This document shows positions 63,201 to 64,000 of a DNA stretch of 64,000 nucleotides, piece after piece. The position numbers were made by a program, and so were the translations under genes. Source of the DNA: Odoribacter sp. Z80 (GTDB lineage: Bacteria > Bacteroidota > Bacteroidia > Bacteroidales > Marinifilaceae). The number at the start of each line of letters is the position of its first letter. Position 1 is the stretch's first letter. The DNA lies in assembly GCF_009935865.1 (NCBI RefSeq), contig NZ_QWEL01000003.1, positions 281,485 to 345,484 of the forward strand, given 5' to 3'. The notes under the pieces are model-generated. The model had not been told where the DNA came from and did no database searches. It worked only from the letters and a program-made list of their open reading frames with translations.

Positions 63201-63668
63201 TCAATCAGTAGTAATATCATTTAGTTCATTATATAATAATAAACGAGACTTGTTAAAATCAGGGAGATATTCTTCACAACGAATCTCTTTCGTCATTGTT
63301 TCACTTTCATTTCGGAGTTTAAATATGGGAGCGAAACTTTCTTTGCCAATCGTTGTAGATTCAGTCAATTCGTATAGTTTCCATGCTTCTCCTTTTTGTG
63401 TTTTGAATATGATTTCACAAGGTTCATAATTACTATTATAAAATCCGAAATTATGAAGCCAATACCCATTCCATCTATCAATCGTTGCCCAATAACTTGC
63501 AAGGGGAATTACATAATCAAATTCTCCTTTGTAATGTGGTTTAAGGATAGCATCTGCAAATCCTTTTTTTAAATCTTTGGATAAGTAAATATAATATTCT
63601 TTCCTATATTCTATGTGCTTTCTTGTTTTTAGGAAATCAAGCAGATTCGAAAATTCTTGGATAGTCAT
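63201..63668 (-). CDS. Hypothetical protein, accessory region
   Basis: A 155-residue soluble protein, no signal peptide, rich in aromatic residues (YRKEYYIYLSKDLKKGF, SYWATIDRWNGYWLHNFGFY). It has its own terminator. I do not recognise the family. Its position between the odd tRNA-Lys and a leucine-rich-repeat gene, and its AT-rich composition, suggest accessory DNA. Confidence 0.65.
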   Translation of the reverse strand: MTIQEFSNLLDFLKTRKHIEYRKEYYIYLSKDLKKGFADAILKPHYKGEFDYVIPLASYWATIDRWNGYWLHNFGFYNSNYEPCEIIFKTQKGEAWKLYELTESTTIGKESFAPIFKLRNESETMTKEIRCEEYLPDFNKSRLLLYNELNDITTD

Positions 63669-63722
63669 AATTACAATAGAAATAAGATATTAATAAAAGA
63701 AACATATCATCTTTAATTTCAC

Positions 63723-63757
63723 CACCCCCAACTCCCTAAGGAATCAGGAGTGGTGAA
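63723..63757 (-). repeat. Hairpin downstream of the LRR gene
   Basis: CACCAC at about 63722-63727 can pair with GTGGTG at about 63751-63756, with an inner ACTCC/GGAGT stem. There is no strong T run, so terminator function is uncertain. Confidence 0.4.
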
Positions 63758-63784
63758 AAGGTTAATAAATTATTTTGTTTGTTT

Positions 63785-64000
63785 TTAGTAATACACTTCC
63801 CACCCCTTATTTTCTGCAATACTCTTGTCACAAGTTTCACTTCCGGGGTTGTCATATATAAAGATGTTTCCTGTTTTCCCTTGCGGTAAATCCCTGAAAA
63901 TCTGGTTTAATGCGGAAGAAGTTAGGTTATTTTCTCCACAGTACAAGTCTGTCAATGCTGTATTCTTGCTTACATCTAATGAAGTCAGGTTATTGCCTCC
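63785..64000 (-). CDS. Leucine-rich-repeat protein, C-terminal part
   Basis: The last 71 residues of a gene entering from the right edge, stop TAA at 63787-63785. The sequence GGNNLTSLDVSKNTALTDLY is the ~21-residue LRR of Bacteroidetes surface proteins (pattern LTSLDVSKNTALTxLxCGxN). The last repeat is followed by ALNQIFRDLP and a short capping end ...GWEVYY. Such proteins are usually exported and often vary between strains. Confidence 0.85.
   Translation of the reverse strand, partial: GGNNLTSLDVSKNTALTDLYCGENNLTSSALNQIFRDLPQGKTGNIFIYDNPGSETCDKSIAENKGWEVYY

Noticed and set aside
63002..63220. Minus-strand reading frame of 72 codons
   Set aside because: It runs through the terminator of the 63201-63668 gene and overlaps that gene's end.
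1..64000. CRISPR arrays, insertion sequences, rRNA genes
   Set aside because: No regularly spaced repeats, transposase genes with terminal inverted repeats, or rRNA signatures were seen on either strand.

Overview
The window looks like chromosomal DNA of a member of the Bacteroidales. Promoters follow the Bacteroidetes pattern (TTTG, 19-21 bases, TAnnTTTG). The gene set includes a PorP/SprF protein, a CHU_C-tailed giant surface protein, DUF4271 and DUF4292 proteins, and the fused DAHP synthase-chorismate mutase of this phylum. An Odoribacteraceae-like genus is my guess, not a demonstrated fact. Almost all of 1-62700 is core genome. Only the last ~1.1 kb looks accessory.

Layout: 1-729 5' part of hemW; 888-3774 rplM-rpsI-rpsB-tsf; 3775-5058 an AT-rich stretch with no gene; 5059-13042 pyrH, dxs, a Crp/Fnr regulator, an aminotransferase, an acyltransferase, two small proteins and gltX; 13108-14088 dusB; 14242-15695 two exported proteins; 15730-20095 the aromatic amino acid operon pheA-aminotransferase-tyrA-aroF/CM behind two tandem attenuators; 20287-22977 polA; 23004-32131 a 2645-residue T9SS-type surface protein divergent from porP/sprF; 32097-36096 DUF4271, hemD, rnpA, yidD and an S41 protease; 36201-50056 one long leftward block (dut, TPR, DUF4292 lipoprotein, EnvC-like, large coiled-coil membrane protein, HATPase, ybeY, mnmG, ade, uvrC); 50081-50675 a probable replication origin; 50676-54276 leftward hldE-type, panD, panC, a small HTH gene and argR, with two candidate ncRNA units between them; 54473-62700 rightward carA, carB, pbp1A and radA; 62775-62878 an odd tRNA-Lys; then an unknown gene and a partial leucine-rich-repeat gene.

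Three things stand out. (1) The pheA operon leader has two complete attenuators in series. Each has a tiny reading frame with an unbroken run of Tyr/Phe codons and mutually exclusive antiterminator and terminator hairpins. (2) Plus-strand composition flips from C>G to G>C across the 50081-50675 gap. That gap is AT-rich, carries DnaA-box-like 9-mers, and lies 10 kb from a perfect ParB site (parS) beside mnmG, so it is probably oriC. (3) The tRNA-Lys(CTT) gene at the edge of the accessory region carries a perfect 12-bp hairpin in its D-loop.
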